Below, one piece after another: positions 28,001 through 40,288 of a DNA stretch of 64,000 nt. The notes beneath the pieces are model-generated. The model worked only from the letters and a program-made list of their open reading frames with translations, did not search any database and was not told the origin of the DNA. This stretch comes from Trichoplax adhaerens (lineage: Eukaryota > Placozoa > Uniplacotomia > Trichoplacea > Trichoplacidae). Made by a program: the position numbers and the translations under genes. The stretch spans positions 1,247,225 to 1,311,224 of the forward strand of contig NW_002060955.1 in NCBI RefSeq assembly GCF_000150275.1, written 5' to 3'. Numbering within the stretch: the first letter of the stretch is position 1; each line of letters opens with the position of its first letter.

Positions 28001-31000
28001 TTATGGGCGAGCAATTAGTTGATGTTACAAAAGAATATGCAAAATCAATTATTACAAGGCTAAAGCTAAGGTTAGATATTGTTGCATTTCTATTTTTATT
28101 TTTGTTTGCGCTTGTTAATAGCCTTAATTTTATGATAAATTTGAAGTATTTATAAAATTCTTGATTAGTCTTCGGTAAAAACTACTAGAGTAAAATTATT
28201 CTATAGTAAAAATTTAACTATAATTAGAACGTATCAAGCTAATTATATTATTTTGCTATGAATATCATTGCAAAAATAGCCTTTTGCTAGATACTGATAA
28301 TTTTATAAGGCTGATAAATATAATTGTGAACGTAATATGTAGTAATTCATATTCACTGACATAACATTAGGGATAGAATAACTGAAGTAGAAATTGGATT
28401 TATCCGCAACAGCAACAGTCCACATGCCTACAACAGGATTCAATCCATTTCAAACAGTAGCCTAAATTCCTCATTTAGTGCAGTAGCAGGAACTTACCTT
28501 GTTAATGAAGGTCGGCTAATACAATCTAGACAGCCTTATGGTGACTCCTCAGTTGCCTCATCAAGAGCTTCCTTGTTTTCTAGTCCAACTCGTAATTCCT
28601 TACTAAATAGTAGAGATTTTGATAGTCGTAATACTAATACCGAGCCGGAGTTAGATAGAAGTCCTCAGCCCGATTTAACACCATCACCGACATCTCCTCC
28701 TACTCGATATCATCACGACGAAATTTCTCCACCTCGACGAAATGGTGATATTAAAATGGAAAAGCCGCAAAGATATCCCTCCCCACCTGCAAGTAATATA
28801 AAATCGGAACAGGAACGAAAGGTTGTCAAAATTTAGTCAATAATGTTAGGCTGAAAATTGTAGCATCGCTTGATAAATTGTCCCACATTATAGCTTTGTT
28901 AAACATTTTACAAAGATCATAGGACATTAAATATTCAAGTAGACCATTAAATAACTTTACTGGACTATTACAGTTACAAAATTGCTTCCACAATGCTACT
29001 AACCGATATTAGATCAAAATAAAATACAACGCAGTTATCTCTCAGCAGCTGATGATTGTAGTTAAGTTTAGAAATTTAAACACAGCGAGCAAAGCTCAGC
29101 AGCAATATCATAGTACTAACTACACTCCTACAATTATCTAGCTCGCTCAGGACCTAAAAAATCTAGCCGAAGGAACACATCAACGAACGTCCTCGTTTTC
29201 CGATACGGCATCTAACTTGGGAGGGTTAAGGCCCGCATTAAGTAGTACGCTACCATTAAACGACAAATTAGCTTTGGATCCAACTAAGAAGATTAAAGTT
29301 GAAAAAATGGAACTGGTAAAGTGCAATTATACTAACAATCGCACAACTACTCTCTACTCTGCCAACTAACACTCTTCACTTTATATCACCAGGCGCTAAA
29401 ATACCTGGGATTAGAACCAACAGAAGAAGAGCAGAAAAAATTAAGGAGAAGAATCTTAGCCGACCCTTCTGGTTATATCACATATGGAGGTATCCTATTT
29501 TAAATAGCATAAGCTATAAATTGTAATTTCTAGTGAGTTATCGAGCGATTTGTGGTGTGATTTATCTTGTAAATTTCCTATCCCTATTTCTATCGCAGAA
29601 TTTGTTCGAGCAGCTAGAGAAGTTTTTCGCTTTCAGTTGCCTCCAGCTAATGATTCAGTTCATAAACTCAAGCCTAAAAGTTTGGGAAATCGAACTACAG
29701 ATGGCTCTACGACACGACTGTCCAGTGCTTCTTTATCACAGGTAAGAATCTAATCCAGCCGATAGTATTTTGTATCAAAGAACAATTAATATGCACAAAA
29801 CTGAAACATCCGTGAAGTTTAAACGAAGATTCTTTAATTGATGTAGCTGCCAACAGCTAAATCAAGCACTACTTCAGTATCGGGTAGCACTGCTCGCTTC
29901 CTTCCGAAACCAATATCAGTCAATATTATGGAAACCTTAGAAAATGTTCGTAGTCAACGTGATCAAGCTTATAAGGAAATTGATCAGTTAAAGGTACTCT
30001 AACTTTGCTAATATTTATTATTGGTTAGTATTATCAGAAATATCCAACAAAAAATAATGTATGCAACTATCCTTAATCTCTTGAAAGGTGCTACTACAAG
30101 ACAACGAAAGGAGTATGAAAGCAGCTGACAATGAATTATTTAATATCCGACAGGTAGAGCTGAAAATGAGCAGAAGCAATATTAATTCGAATTTTTTTTG
30201 TCAATTTGTAGTTGAAATAGATATTCATCTTGATTCTTATATTTAGCCTTTACTTTCATTTGTTTCATCATCCATTCGTTAAATAATATCATGAGGGCTA
30301 AATTAAGAAAAAATTACTATTGTGATTGTTTTTATGAACTTCAGGATGTAGAAAAGGCTATTAAGGAAAATCAAGACTTAAGAAAGAGGATTCAGTTGCA
30401 AAATGAAGCTCATACTGCTGCGAAGCAAATTGAATCAGAGTATGAAGCGGTAAGATGCCAGAAATAAAATTTTGAACTAAGCATGTATGCTGTTGAAAAT
30501 TGTATATTAATACAATATGTGCTTAATCGTGTATAGCTGGTTAAAAACCTAACAAACGATGTATCCAAGCTTAAAAATAGCCATCGAGCCCTGAAACAGG
30601 TATTTTCCGAGATTAATGTCTCCGTTATGAAAATTTTAGCTATATACAGTAGGCTAATTTATAATACAAGTTTCTTGATATATACGCGTATGAGCTAATT
30701 TTTTATATCATATCAAGTCCGCAAGTAATGAAATAAGAAAGCAAATGTCCATACTTGAATGTGAACTGAAGAAAGCTGAGCAAACTAAGCAAAACTACGA
30801 AGCGGCCACTGAGAAATTACTTGCATTTGTTCAGACAGTTAAAGCAACAATAAGCGAAGGTGGTGATACTGGAACTAAATCGCAATATCCAAGACCTCCA
30901 GGTAAATCGATACCTGAATATCCCAATAAAGACCAAAATAATAGCATTTTGAAGGATGTAAAAACGATTTTAAAGACCGTAAAGCCTTTGCTAGAATTTT

Positions 31001-31418
31001 ACGGTAAGTTATAGGTTAATAACTTCAATTCTTATGAATTCTTCTGTTATACAAAGTACTTAGTATGTAGATACTATAGAAAACACTGCATGATAGCGGC
31101 TTCGTTGTCATTATTCTTCTTTTACTACATGTGCTGTAACGAAATACTAATAATTTCAGTTCTTCCATATGGCTGGTCTGAAGCGATAGCTGCTGATGGC
31201 CAAAAGTATTACATGAAGTAAGTTTAAAATCTATGTTCACTTTTCCACTGACCTAATTTTTATACTTCGTAATATCATCAACTTCTAATGTTTGAGATTA
31301 AAGTTAAACATAACACTATATTAACTTGTTGCTATTTAGCCATATAACTCAAAAAACAAGCTGGGAAAGACCAGTACAGACTGGAAATACTGGTTCTACC
31401 GACGAATTAATAGTCTAA
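25074..31418 (+). CDS. STXBP4: Syntaxin-binding protein 4 (Synip)-like, with two PDZ domains, coiled coil and WW domain
   Basis: About 16 exons with consistent phases. Proposed start ATG 25074 (MSQS, then splice to about 25910). PDZ1 spans four exons from 25910 to 26666 (GVRIIGG; LLEGDLLLKVNGIDL; KLIIARGG). A Ser/Asn-rich linker fills 27120-27750. PDZ2 runs 27755-28070 (AGLGLSLTGG; EEIVPGGDVYKDGRMRKGD; EYAKSIITRLKLR). Another disordered segment lies at 28373-28825. A conserved STXBP4 block lies at 29280-29640 (KMELALKYLGLEPTEEE; EFVRAAREVFRFQL). Coiled-coil exons run 29930-30990 (ILECELKKAE; YEAATEKLLAFVQ). The WW domain is split between 31158 and 31380 (LPYGWSEAIAADGQKYYMN; HITQKTSWERP), with stop TAA at 31416. 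Vertebrate STXBP4 binds syntaxin-4 and regulates insulin-stimulated GLUT4 delivery. It has one PDZ, equivalent to PDZ2 here; PDZ1 is extra. The PDZ2 intron at 27860-27963 is GC-AG. The first exon is the least certain part. Confidence 0.93.
25250..25775. repeat. Diverged ~115 bp tandem repeat in STXBP4 intron 1
   Basis: Segments resembling 'agctttcctatctttaaatatatatgtt' followed by 'atcctt' recur near 25306, 25412, 25537 and 25663. Copies are well diverged, so the boundaries are approximate. Confidence 0.55.
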
Positions 31419-33745
31419 GAACCAATTGTGTCTCACTGAAGGTGATTAACAGCAAACATGATCATTCGCTCATGAAAGTTTAATAGAAATAATTTTTGGT
31501 TCAATTGTTATGGTATATTTATCACAGCTGAATCTCCGGTATTGGCTAGATGGGAATAGAATGTAAATTCATTACAATTCACAAATTCTTCTCAACTTCT
31601 TGGTACTGGAGACTGTTAAACAATAAGAGTCTGAATTTGATATACATACAAATGTTCTTTGTGTGCTCCGCATTTAATTACTTTTATATTAAGATTAAGT
31701 AACGACAATGAACTATTTCAATTTAAGAAATGTTGGCTATGGTAACAGCAATCGAAATCTGGAGTACTTTTGTAGATTTGGATCCCGATTTTTATTATGC
31801 TATTCCTACAGCAACTATCATTCTTCAACATTACAAAGATATCTATTTTAATGTACTCTACTTTTCAACCAACACAACCACTCACATATTCAATGATCCA
31901 ACTGCTAATCAAGCAGCAGTAATAGTTTATCGCCTTCAGACTGAAAAATTTCAATTAATTATTTCGAAGATTGAGTCATTCCATTGCATACTAAGCTGTG
32001 GATTAATATTTTTATTGATTTCAACTGAAGTGTGGCCTTATGCCGATAATGCTGGATTAAAGTCAATTTACTAAGTGATTTGGATATCATTCCTAAATAC
32101 TGACGGTCTCCTTCGATGCAATTGCCGTCTTTACGATATTTAAAATTATTTTTAATCTCTCATTATAACCATTACGAATAATTTGCAATTGAAGTCAATA
32201 ACGATCTCTTAAAGTTTCGCCATATAGTTTGTAGTAGCTTAGGCTACCATTAAATTTACAATTTATTCGACCTATTAATGTTGTCTGACTGTTGTAACGA
32301 CATTTTTATAACTTTTACGTTAGTACATGGTTAACATGCACTAATAATTTGTTTAATTATTTGCACCAATAAAACTAACAACATTATTAAGCCCGTGTTT
32401 CTTGTAGCCTCATTACATTTTGTTTTATTTGAATATTCCTAATTCAAGCTAGCAGCTAGTAGTCAACTCTTTCTCGATCGTAATAAATAAATTATACGTA
32501 ATAGCTACCTCTACATTAACTTTTGGTCTATTCATTTACCACCAATTTATCTATTGAAAGTTGTCCTATTTTTAAACATAAAAATTTCAACATCGTTTTT
32601 TATACCATTCCTGTAAATGTAATGCTGATTGTATATGCTTTCTATCGTTTACAATTTGAATAATATTTAAGCATAGGCTTGTAAATCTGTTAAATAGTAT
32701 ACGTATGTATTAGAGCCATGTCTATCTATGGCAGCAATGTTTACAAGTTGCAAGTTTAACGTTGAAACTAAGTTATTCTTTAAGATGTGCGTTATAATTT
32801 TTAATTTTTACCTGTATAGAGGACTTTCTGATTTTAAACTGGTATACAGGTATTATTATTATATTGTATTGTATAATGATAATGGTAACGATTTAATTCC
32901 AACATTTCTCGATTTAATATAAATAATGATATAGTGATTGTAATCTCCCTATTTCTTTAACTATTCTCTAGCCTAATTCAATGTAAGTCTATATCTAAAC
33001 GGCAGTAATGACGACAGGAATAATTAGAAGCTGCGATATTTTGTAACTGGAGTATCAATCAGTATTTTCAAAGATTTAACTAAATTTGAATTGCATCTGT
33101 AACCCGTAATGAAAAATTTAATTTATTTACCTATATATCATGGTAAAAGAATTTGCTGTAATTTAATAAACTAGATCTCAGTAGCATATAAGCGTACACT
33201 AAGTTATCAGAATGAGCGCAGATGCCTTTACAAATTCTATTAAAGCACTGCAATTCCAACACCTACACTATCTTTTACTATTGCATACGCTATAACTAAT
33301 CGCTAAGTTGATTCGACCGTTAGTCTGCGCAAAATGTAACAAATTTTACATTAAGAGTACTTGTAATCAGGTAAAGACGCATGTCGAATCGCGTACCTTT
33401 AAAAACTATCATGCAATTTAAAGAACGTAAAGGCACAATGATAAATACAGTGAAGACATGTACGCAAGTTATAACTATAATAAAATTTATTATTACTTCA
33501 GGACTGAATTAGTCAGTTGGTTCAGTTCCGTCAGAAAATATCAAATTATTCAAAATTTCTTAGAAATATATTTCAAGGTTGATATAAATACGCCCTACAA
33601 TAGATTTGGTAATACTTTATCTGCTTTTGCATTTTAGTTGCCACAGGGTGATACACTGTGTAAAATCAAAGGATAAGGCAACTGTTAAGTGTAGTTACAT
33701 CCACACTTTAGAAATAAAAATTATGTAAGTATAGCTATTATACAA
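31419..33745. other. Intergenic, tail-to-tail between STXBP4-like and MFSD8-like genes
   Basis: This AT-rich sequence includes one open frame of 114 codons (31730-32074). It has no family motif and lies just past the STXBP4 stop, so it is probably 3' UTR or intergenic. Two small inverted repeats lie at 33636-33683 and about 33686-33710, beside the MFSD8-like stop. Nothing else was recognised. Confidence 0.55.
33636..33683. repeat. Nested inverted repeat downstream of the MFSD8-like gene
   Basis: AGTTGCC (33636-33642) pairs with GGCAACT (33677-33683) and encloses CACAG/CTGTG (33642-33646 with 33656-33660). A second small stem, AAGTGT/ACACTT, follows directly. Both lie within 110 bp downstream of the minus-strand stop codon, so they could form 3' UTR structure. 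Confidence 0.4.
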
Positions 33746-36493
33746 TTATTGAGAATCTTCGTTTAATTCTGCTGTTTTTCTACGTTGCTTGGACGGCTCA
33801 CGTAAGGTTTTAAAAGACATGAACAAAATGATCTGAAAATTTATATTTAATGTTTAGTTGATAAATATAAAAATATAAGGTTTTTAAGTGGTATTCAAAG
33901 CTACAGTAGGAGCGGTCTTTAATTACCATGACCTATTAATCGATCTTATTAATGCCATTAACTATAAAATAATGTAATGCACTACCGGTACTTACAGCTA
34001 AAAACACAACTAAGCCGGCCATGACACCAAACGTTGCATAAAGATTATGGATAAGACCACCCGCATACAACGGACCAAAGATCGTTGCAACACTGGCGAT
34101 TGCACGTCGGAAACCTTGGGTTAGCCCTGTGTATGAGACGTTAATTATAATTCAAGTTAATACTATCTATTATTCGATTTTACCGGGGCATTAGTACAAA
34201 CTAATATTTAAGAATAAGAAGACTTTGTGATACTTTTTGATACCTTGTGTTTCTTCATCTGTTAATTTTGAAAATAAGGAAGATGATGAAACGATAAAGA
34301 AAGGAACACCGCTAACTATGAAAAATGTACTGATGATAAAGGCCATTAAATTGGTTGGTGTATCTAAAGAGATATATAAAAAATGAAGGAAAACAATATG
34401 GTATTAAAATATTAGGCCCTTGTATACGATATCCATTAGTGTTTATGTTACTGACGTCGCGTTGCTTGGCCAAAAAATCCAATGTCCCAAACAAGGGAGA
34501 AAGTTTGCGCTACAATCCCAATTACCATAAGCCATCTGAAATTGTGAAAAAGTATTTCTTTACTTTCTTAGCGATGATTATCACATGGAAGTGTTAAAAC
34601 TTCATGACTAGTTTATCGTCACGAATGTAATGCTCAAAATAATAATAAGAGTTGATTGCTAACCTATCTTCTATTTTCTTGCTAATTATCGTAATAAGTA
34701 AGAACACGATGATGGCCAGCAAGCCTACAACACCGTACATGATGCTATTTGCTAATTCACCCCAACCAAGTAGTTCTTCTGTTAATGGGATCACTAGTGT
34801 CTAAAGGCAATTATAAAAAGCATCTTAGAAACAGCACGGAAACAATATTACCAACTGTCGAAATTGAGGTTAGTGGTTTAGGGAGTAGAATTACTTCAAA
34901 AGAGGTTTGATTGAAGAAAACTACAAATTGTGCTGTTAATAACACAATTAGCTCCTCTCGCAAAATGCCTACAACGGATAACATGGGGAAAGAAACTTTA
35001 AAACCCTTACACATTGGTGGATATACTAAAAATAATTACTTTTAATGAATATTATATCATTGTAAACGGCATAACAACCGGTTGCATAGTGACACATTGA
35101 ATTAGTATCTACATGCACTGAAAATTTAAAACATATGTGAAACCTACCAACTAAAAATCCTTTCTTCTTCGGCTTTTTAATTCGAATTTCTTCATCATCT
35201 GAAGATGCATTAATAGAACAACTAGCATTGATACCAACAGTCGGATCTGTATGTTGAGATTCTTCATCAAGCCCAGTTCCGTAATTATTCATACGCCCAG
35301 ACTTTATTATTGGAGATTTTTCAGTACTTTCACTAGTTTGATTGCCGTCTCTTTCACGTTTAGAAAGTGGTGGTTGATCGAAGTACAAGAATAATATCAT
35401 CAATTCATCAAGCAGGAATAAACATGCCATGAAAATCTGAAAGAAACAGTTTTGAACGTGATATAAAGAATGTTGTCATAATCTATATATTGCGTAATCA
35501 AGGAATTGGTTTAAAATGTTAATGTAATCATAAGATGCGAAAATATAACAAAAAGATTTATTCAAATTAAGAATATTGCCTACTCCTGGAGACGTAAAAG
35601 CATCAACTTGAAAAGGTCCAATCTTAAAATGAAGACCCTTTAGGAATACATTAAATGCAGGTCCTGAAAAGTATGTTTATAGGTGAAATATTTGTTTGAA
35701 ATTTTTTAAGTACTATTTTACAAAGATTGCTTAGATAAAGCTCCTATTTACATCCTGCTATCAAAGTAGTTTTCTAAGTAGTTACGTATTAACCTAACAA
35801 CATTCCACACTGTCTGGCCATCATAGCAAGTGAAAAGACTTTGGTTCTTTCAGCAACTGTACTCGTTCTGGCAATCTGGGCGAGTATAGCCGAACCAGCT
35901 CCAGCACCAAAGCCACATAATAATCTAGCCCCAAGCAGCCAATATTGTGATGGTGCGGCAAAATATAAAAAATTTCCTAGGTAGAATATTTGAATTAAAC
36001 AGTTGTCAATACAATCGTAGTCGTACAATTAATTATTAGCAATTTGAGGACTTAGCACAAGCAAATAAATATAAATCTGGAAAAGAGAATAGTAAAGTGG
36101 CTTCTCCTAAGGTCTTACGTTAACAACACAAGCATAACGTAACAGGTTCTGATGTACATTTACTATAATGATCGAAATAATGCTGATATCAGCGTAACTC
36201 TTCATACCTCCTAGTTCGAATAGATTGCCAAAGATGACTACCCATTTAGCATTTTTGGAGCGGTCGCATAAATAGCCCATTAACGGGTTAGAAAAGAGTT
36301 GAGCGAAGCTGAATGCCGACAATATCATGCCATACATCCAATTGCTACCACCAAATCGATTGACAACAAAGTTGAATAAGGTTGGTATAATTACAGCTAT
36401 TAGATAAAATAGTAATAACAACTATAATTAGCTACCCATCACCGTTCCGAAAGTAGGAAAAATTACTGAAAATTGCAATACGATAGTAGGCAT
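33746..36493 (-). CDS. Major facilitator superfamily transporter, MFSD8/CLN7-like
   Basis: A multi-exon minus-strand gene. From the N-terminus: MPTIVLQFSVIFPTFG (proposed ATG 36493), then VIIPTLFNFVVNRFGGSNW and GYLCDRSKNAKW, the D-R-S-x-x-x-K/R loop after TM2 typical of MFS carriers. Next come LLGARLLCGFGAGAG and ERTKVFSLAMMARQCGMLLG, then VDAFTSPG, a long polar central loop (about 35140-35390), LTAQFVVFFNQTSFE, PLTEELLGWGELANSIMYG, WLMVIGIVAQTFSLVWDIGF, AFIISTFFIVSGVPFF and QGFRRAIASVATIFGPLYAGG. The C-tail is Lys/Arg-rich and ends with TAA at 33746-33748. MFSD8/CLN7 proteins are lysosomal membrane carriers mutated in human Batten-type disease. The family fit rests on motif order and the SFE..PLT..LGW element; substrate is unknown. 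The reading frame is open for about 12 codons upstream of the proposed Met, so an extra 5' exon is possible. Confidence 0.85.
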
Positions 36494-38398
36494 ATTAATC
36501 AGTAGCTCAAGTTTTTCATTTGATCGTCTTTTAATATAAATCTTAGGACTTTACAATATATAAGCGACATTTTTTAAGACTGTCGTAAGTATGCAGTAAA
36601 GTACATTTGATAGTAATATCGTTCATAAACGGTAAAGAAAAAATATGCTCTTTGTAGCTGTATCGTGCCTATAGAACTTTCTATCTCTTCGCTGAATGTA
36701 TTAACTAAGCGATTCTTCTGCATGTGTACGTTTCAGACGATATCTAGTTAGCATTGACTGACTCAGAAAGGGCAATATCGTAGACAGCATGTGCTAAACT
36801 CCATCGTATCAATTGCATAGTAGCAACTGCCATAGAACACTTCAATTGTAGTCAAAATATGATTATAAGCATCCAAAGTAGAATTGATGATAGAACATGT
36901 AATAACAGACAGGAGTAAATAAACATATCAACGATTACGATGGAGGTTAATATCGGAGAGTCCATGCTTTGGGAGGAATATTAGCATTCATGATCAATTA
37001 TCCTTTAGTTTATTTATTCGACACATTGCTAGCATAGAAAATGACTTTAGTGTAATCCTTTTCGTTGGTGTTGCTATCTGGAAGTTAGGATTACTGCAAT
37101 TGCATTTCGATTGGCATGACAGTGACAGCTTGTTCGATAACAAGATTAAATTAATACTGATAATTTACAAATTAAAGTATACGCGTATATGCCGTTAGAT
37201 TAGATCATCGTTCCGCTGCCGGCTAACAAGCTTCAAAGTAATGTTGTTTAAACATGTACACAGTTCTGTGTACAATAATATTTGCATTCTGTTATTATAA
37301 CTTGATCAGTTTGAAATAGATTTTACCTTAAAATCTGCCTATAATACAACGAAGTACCGAAATTTGGACTATCATTTAGTTATCTATAGTAGAGCACTCG
37401 CGTTGATTAAGATAGCAAGACAACAAGCAAGTCCATGTGAAATTCAATCATTATATCTCTTTTATCTATTCCTGATGAAATCGATCATTAAGATAGTGAA
37501 ATAGATAACTACGTAACTGTTTATTTACTCGATTAAGTTGACATTGATAATATTTGGTAATAGTAGAAATAATTTTTTGAACTGGTGATGAAATTGATTG
37601 TCGGCAAAAATAAGTTTGTTTCAATGATAAATGATTACTGTTTGAATAAAGGCCATTCATATATCATCAGCAATATCAATTATCCATGTCTAGCTGTTTA
37701 TATTGACTGACTGTAATCCATTTCTAGTTTACTTATCAAGTTGATTTGTTCTGGTGTGATATGATGAAATTGAAAATGCAATTTTTATAGTTGATAAATT
37801 ATCATAGTCAAATTTCGCTTATTAAGTAAGAGCGATATCAGTCTGTACGTTCATCTAGCCATGACATCATGCATTGCATCTTACCATATTCAATTCCTCC
37901 TAAGAGAAAGAAGACGCCAATAGACACATTGGTGGAGATTACCTTCCACCGTTTCATCTCTGCGGTAGATGAACCGGTTACTTGGTAATGTTGATACGAT
38001 AAACTTGAAGGATGAAGGCAGAAGAATATCTCTCCCTAATCAAGGAGAGAAATGCCTGCACTTGGATGCTATCGCAAGTAGGATCTTCTTCTATCGACTA
38101 GCAGCTTAGCTTGATCAAATCGTCTTCCAACAAGTTATATTGAAGGAAATGCTTTTCTACCGAATGGAAGAGTATTCAAAGTATGCCAACTCTGTCTACC
38201 CAATAGTAGATGGCACTAGTATCAACGTTTTCTGATGAGTGTTTTGATTATATCATGGATAGCTCAAATTGTTCCAATCTTATATTATCGAGTGATCTAA
38301 TAAACTATCCAAATTCAATATGGAGCTAAGACACTATTTAGAATAGACAGCCGGGCGAAATTGCCATGACATCATAGCCATGATTGCAAATCACCCCA

Positions 38399-38660
38399 TC
38401 AAGCTATGACGTACCGCACCGTACCGTACCGTACCGATGCCAAAGACTCTGTGTACAGAAATGGAGAAGTACGACTATACTGTACGATACAGTACTGTAC
38501 AGTACCGTATGTACAACATAAAGTACACTGACCACACTGCAGACTATGGACCGACGTTTTGCAGTACAGTAGAGTACAGTACAGTACCGTACAGTACAAA
38601 GCACGGTAACCGGCTTGGCCGGGCTGTACACTGTACACTGTACGTATCGGACAGACAGCC
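38399..38660. repeat. TACTGTACAGTA palindromic satellite island
   Basis: The stretch starts with 'cgtaccgcaccgtaccgtaccgtacc' and continues with dense tactgtac/gtacagta words to about 38650, including 'gtacactgtacactgtac'. Because the motif is its own reverse complement, all frames translate into repetitive Tyr/Cys/Thr/Val strings. Those open frames are not genes. Confidence 0.85.
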
Positions 38661-38852
38661 TGAAGCCATAAAAGAACTCTTTCATGTACAGTTTTATAGT
38701 CGATGGCACAGTTGTCCCCGGTACAGGAGTACTCCAATGCATGTTTACAACCGCCGATGAATGTGGTGGGGGTGGGTGGCCAGTCCATCACATGATACTG
38801 ACAGTAGTGTAGTATAAAAGATGGAAAGAAAAGAGGAAGAAAACACGCCATG

Positions 38853-39142
38853 ATGAAAGCACTTTCAAAATGGCGATCATATCACCCTATCTAAACCCCA
38901 AATTACTCTGTAATTGGTTCTATCATTGTTGGATGCTGCATGAAAGCACTTTGCAAAATTGCCATCACACCACCCAGTCTAAACCCCATATTACTCTACT
39001 GTATACTAGGCTCTAACATTGTTGGATGCTGCGTGAAAGCACTCTGAAAAATTGAGATCACACCACCCAATCTAAACCCCATGAAAGCACATTAAAAATT
39101 ACGATCACACCACCTAATCTAAACCCCATATTACTGTACTGT
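38853..39142. repeat. ~90 bp minisatellite, left part
   Basis: Units begin 'tgaaagcact' and continue through 'tcacaccacccaatctaaaccccatattactctac' and 'ggctctaacattgttggatgctgc'. Two full units (about 38853-38940 and 38941-39033) are followed by a shortened unit (39034-39081) and one cut at 39142, where the insert starts. The last 186 bp (38957-39142) reappear at 39690-39875. Confidence 0.85.
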
Positions 39143-39690
39143 TGTAGTGATGCACCCTATATTTGCTTGTAGCGATAGCTATATTTGATTGTGTTGTGTA
39201 CTATATTTAGAATAGTTAAGTTTCTAAAAATAGATATTCTTGTGCTGCTAGATTTAGGTGACTGGTAACTACTATATTAGAAAGTGTTATTCACTAATAT
39301 AGCTGTTAACTAATTATGGTACAGGACGTTATACGACTTGAAATACTAAGATTGTAAAGATGCCCAATACCTTACTGTGTTGGACATTAATGGTAAAGTA
39401 ATAATATTGTAAGCAGTTTGATTAATACTGTAAAATGTAGTGATGATTCATGTCTGATTGTAGACGATGTTATTGCCTTAAATAGATTCAGAGAAAAGTA
39501 TATAAGGTGTACAAATCTGAGCGTAAAGGAGGAGAAAAGATTTGATATCTAATTGAGCTCAGATTACTTTAGACTAGATTCTTGTGAGTAATTAATTATT
39601 GCTGTACTATTCTTTAGAACCTTGTAATAAAAAGCTTTTATAGTACTGGATTCCTCTGTGGACTAAAATTACTGTGGAAACGATATTACA
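39143..39690. mobile_element. ~548 bp insert between long direct repeats, solo-LTR-like
   Basis: The insert interrupts the minisatellite. It begins TGTAGTGATG and ends GATATTACA, so it has TG...CA ends as in LTR retrotransposons. It contains a possible TATA box (39499, 'tatataag') and a polyadenylation-like signal (about 39627, 'aataaaa'). It has no coding potential. It is flanked by a 186 bp direct repeat of minisatellite sequence rather than a 4-6 bp target-site duplication, so simple LTR insertion does not explain it. The solo-LTR identity is tentative. Confidence 0.4.
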
Positions 39691-39912
39691 ATTGCCATCA
39701 CACCACCCAGTCTAAACCCCATATTACTCTACTGTATACTAGGCTCTAACATTGTTGGATGCTGCGTGAAAGCACTCTGAAAAATTGAGATCACACCACC
39801 CAATCTAAACCCCATGAAAGCACTTTAAAAATTACGATCACACCACCTAATCTAAACCCCATATTACTGTACTGTATACTTGGCTCTACCATTGTTGGAT
39901 GCTGCATAAAAA
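39690..39912. repeat. ~90 bp minisatellite, right part (near-exact copy of the left end)
   Basis: Positions 39690-39875 repeat 38957-39142 at equal length with about one visible difference ('gcacttt' for 'gcacatt'). The array then runs on through 'atacttggctctaccattgttggatgctgca' to about 39908, completing the unit that was cut on the left side. Confidence 0.9.
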
Positions 39913-40159
39913 GATGATGGTTTACTGCATAGACTGAGCGAGTATTCAATCCATTTCAGATTTGCTATCGTATGGTTGGATGAATTGGATATGACCTGAG
40001 GTTCTAATGGAGTAGGTTGCAAACTTACTCTTTGCATCAAGATAAGAATTCATGGAGATTGATTCTCATTGCAATGATATTAATTAACGTTGAGAGTAGA
40101 ATGTACTGTGTAGTACGAACCTTGAAAGGCGATGTACAATGTACATAAAGTGTCGACCA

Positions 40160-40288
40160 GAGGTAAAAGAAACGCATCATTAGTTGGTCATTTCCGACTT
40201 GTATTAAAGGTTTACCTCGATGCGTTAAGCTAATTGATTATGCCATGGACGACGAGAAAGAAATCTGATTTCTTTCTCGTCATCCATG
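40160..40288. repeat. Long near-perfect hairpin preceded by interlaced inverted repeats
   Basis: A 22-bp arm (40244-40265) and its reverse complement (40267-40288) are separated by one base, with a single mismatch that would be a G-U pair in RNA. Just upstream, GAGGTAAA (40160-40167) and AACGCATC (40171-40178) are followed by TTTACCTC (40211-40218) and GATGCGTT (40219-40226). Those two pairs interlace in the order A-B-A'-B'. Confidence 0.75.

Noticed and set aside
31730-32074. 114-codon plus-strand frame after the STXBP4-like gene
   Set aside because: No recognisable motif, AT-driven composition and a position in the expected 3' UTR or intergenic region. Not supported as a gene.
38399-38851. 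Long overlapping open frames on both strands (up to 150 codons)
   Set aside because: They translate the palindromic gtac repeat into Tyr/Cys/Thr/Val strings in every frame. There is no domain and no splice logic.
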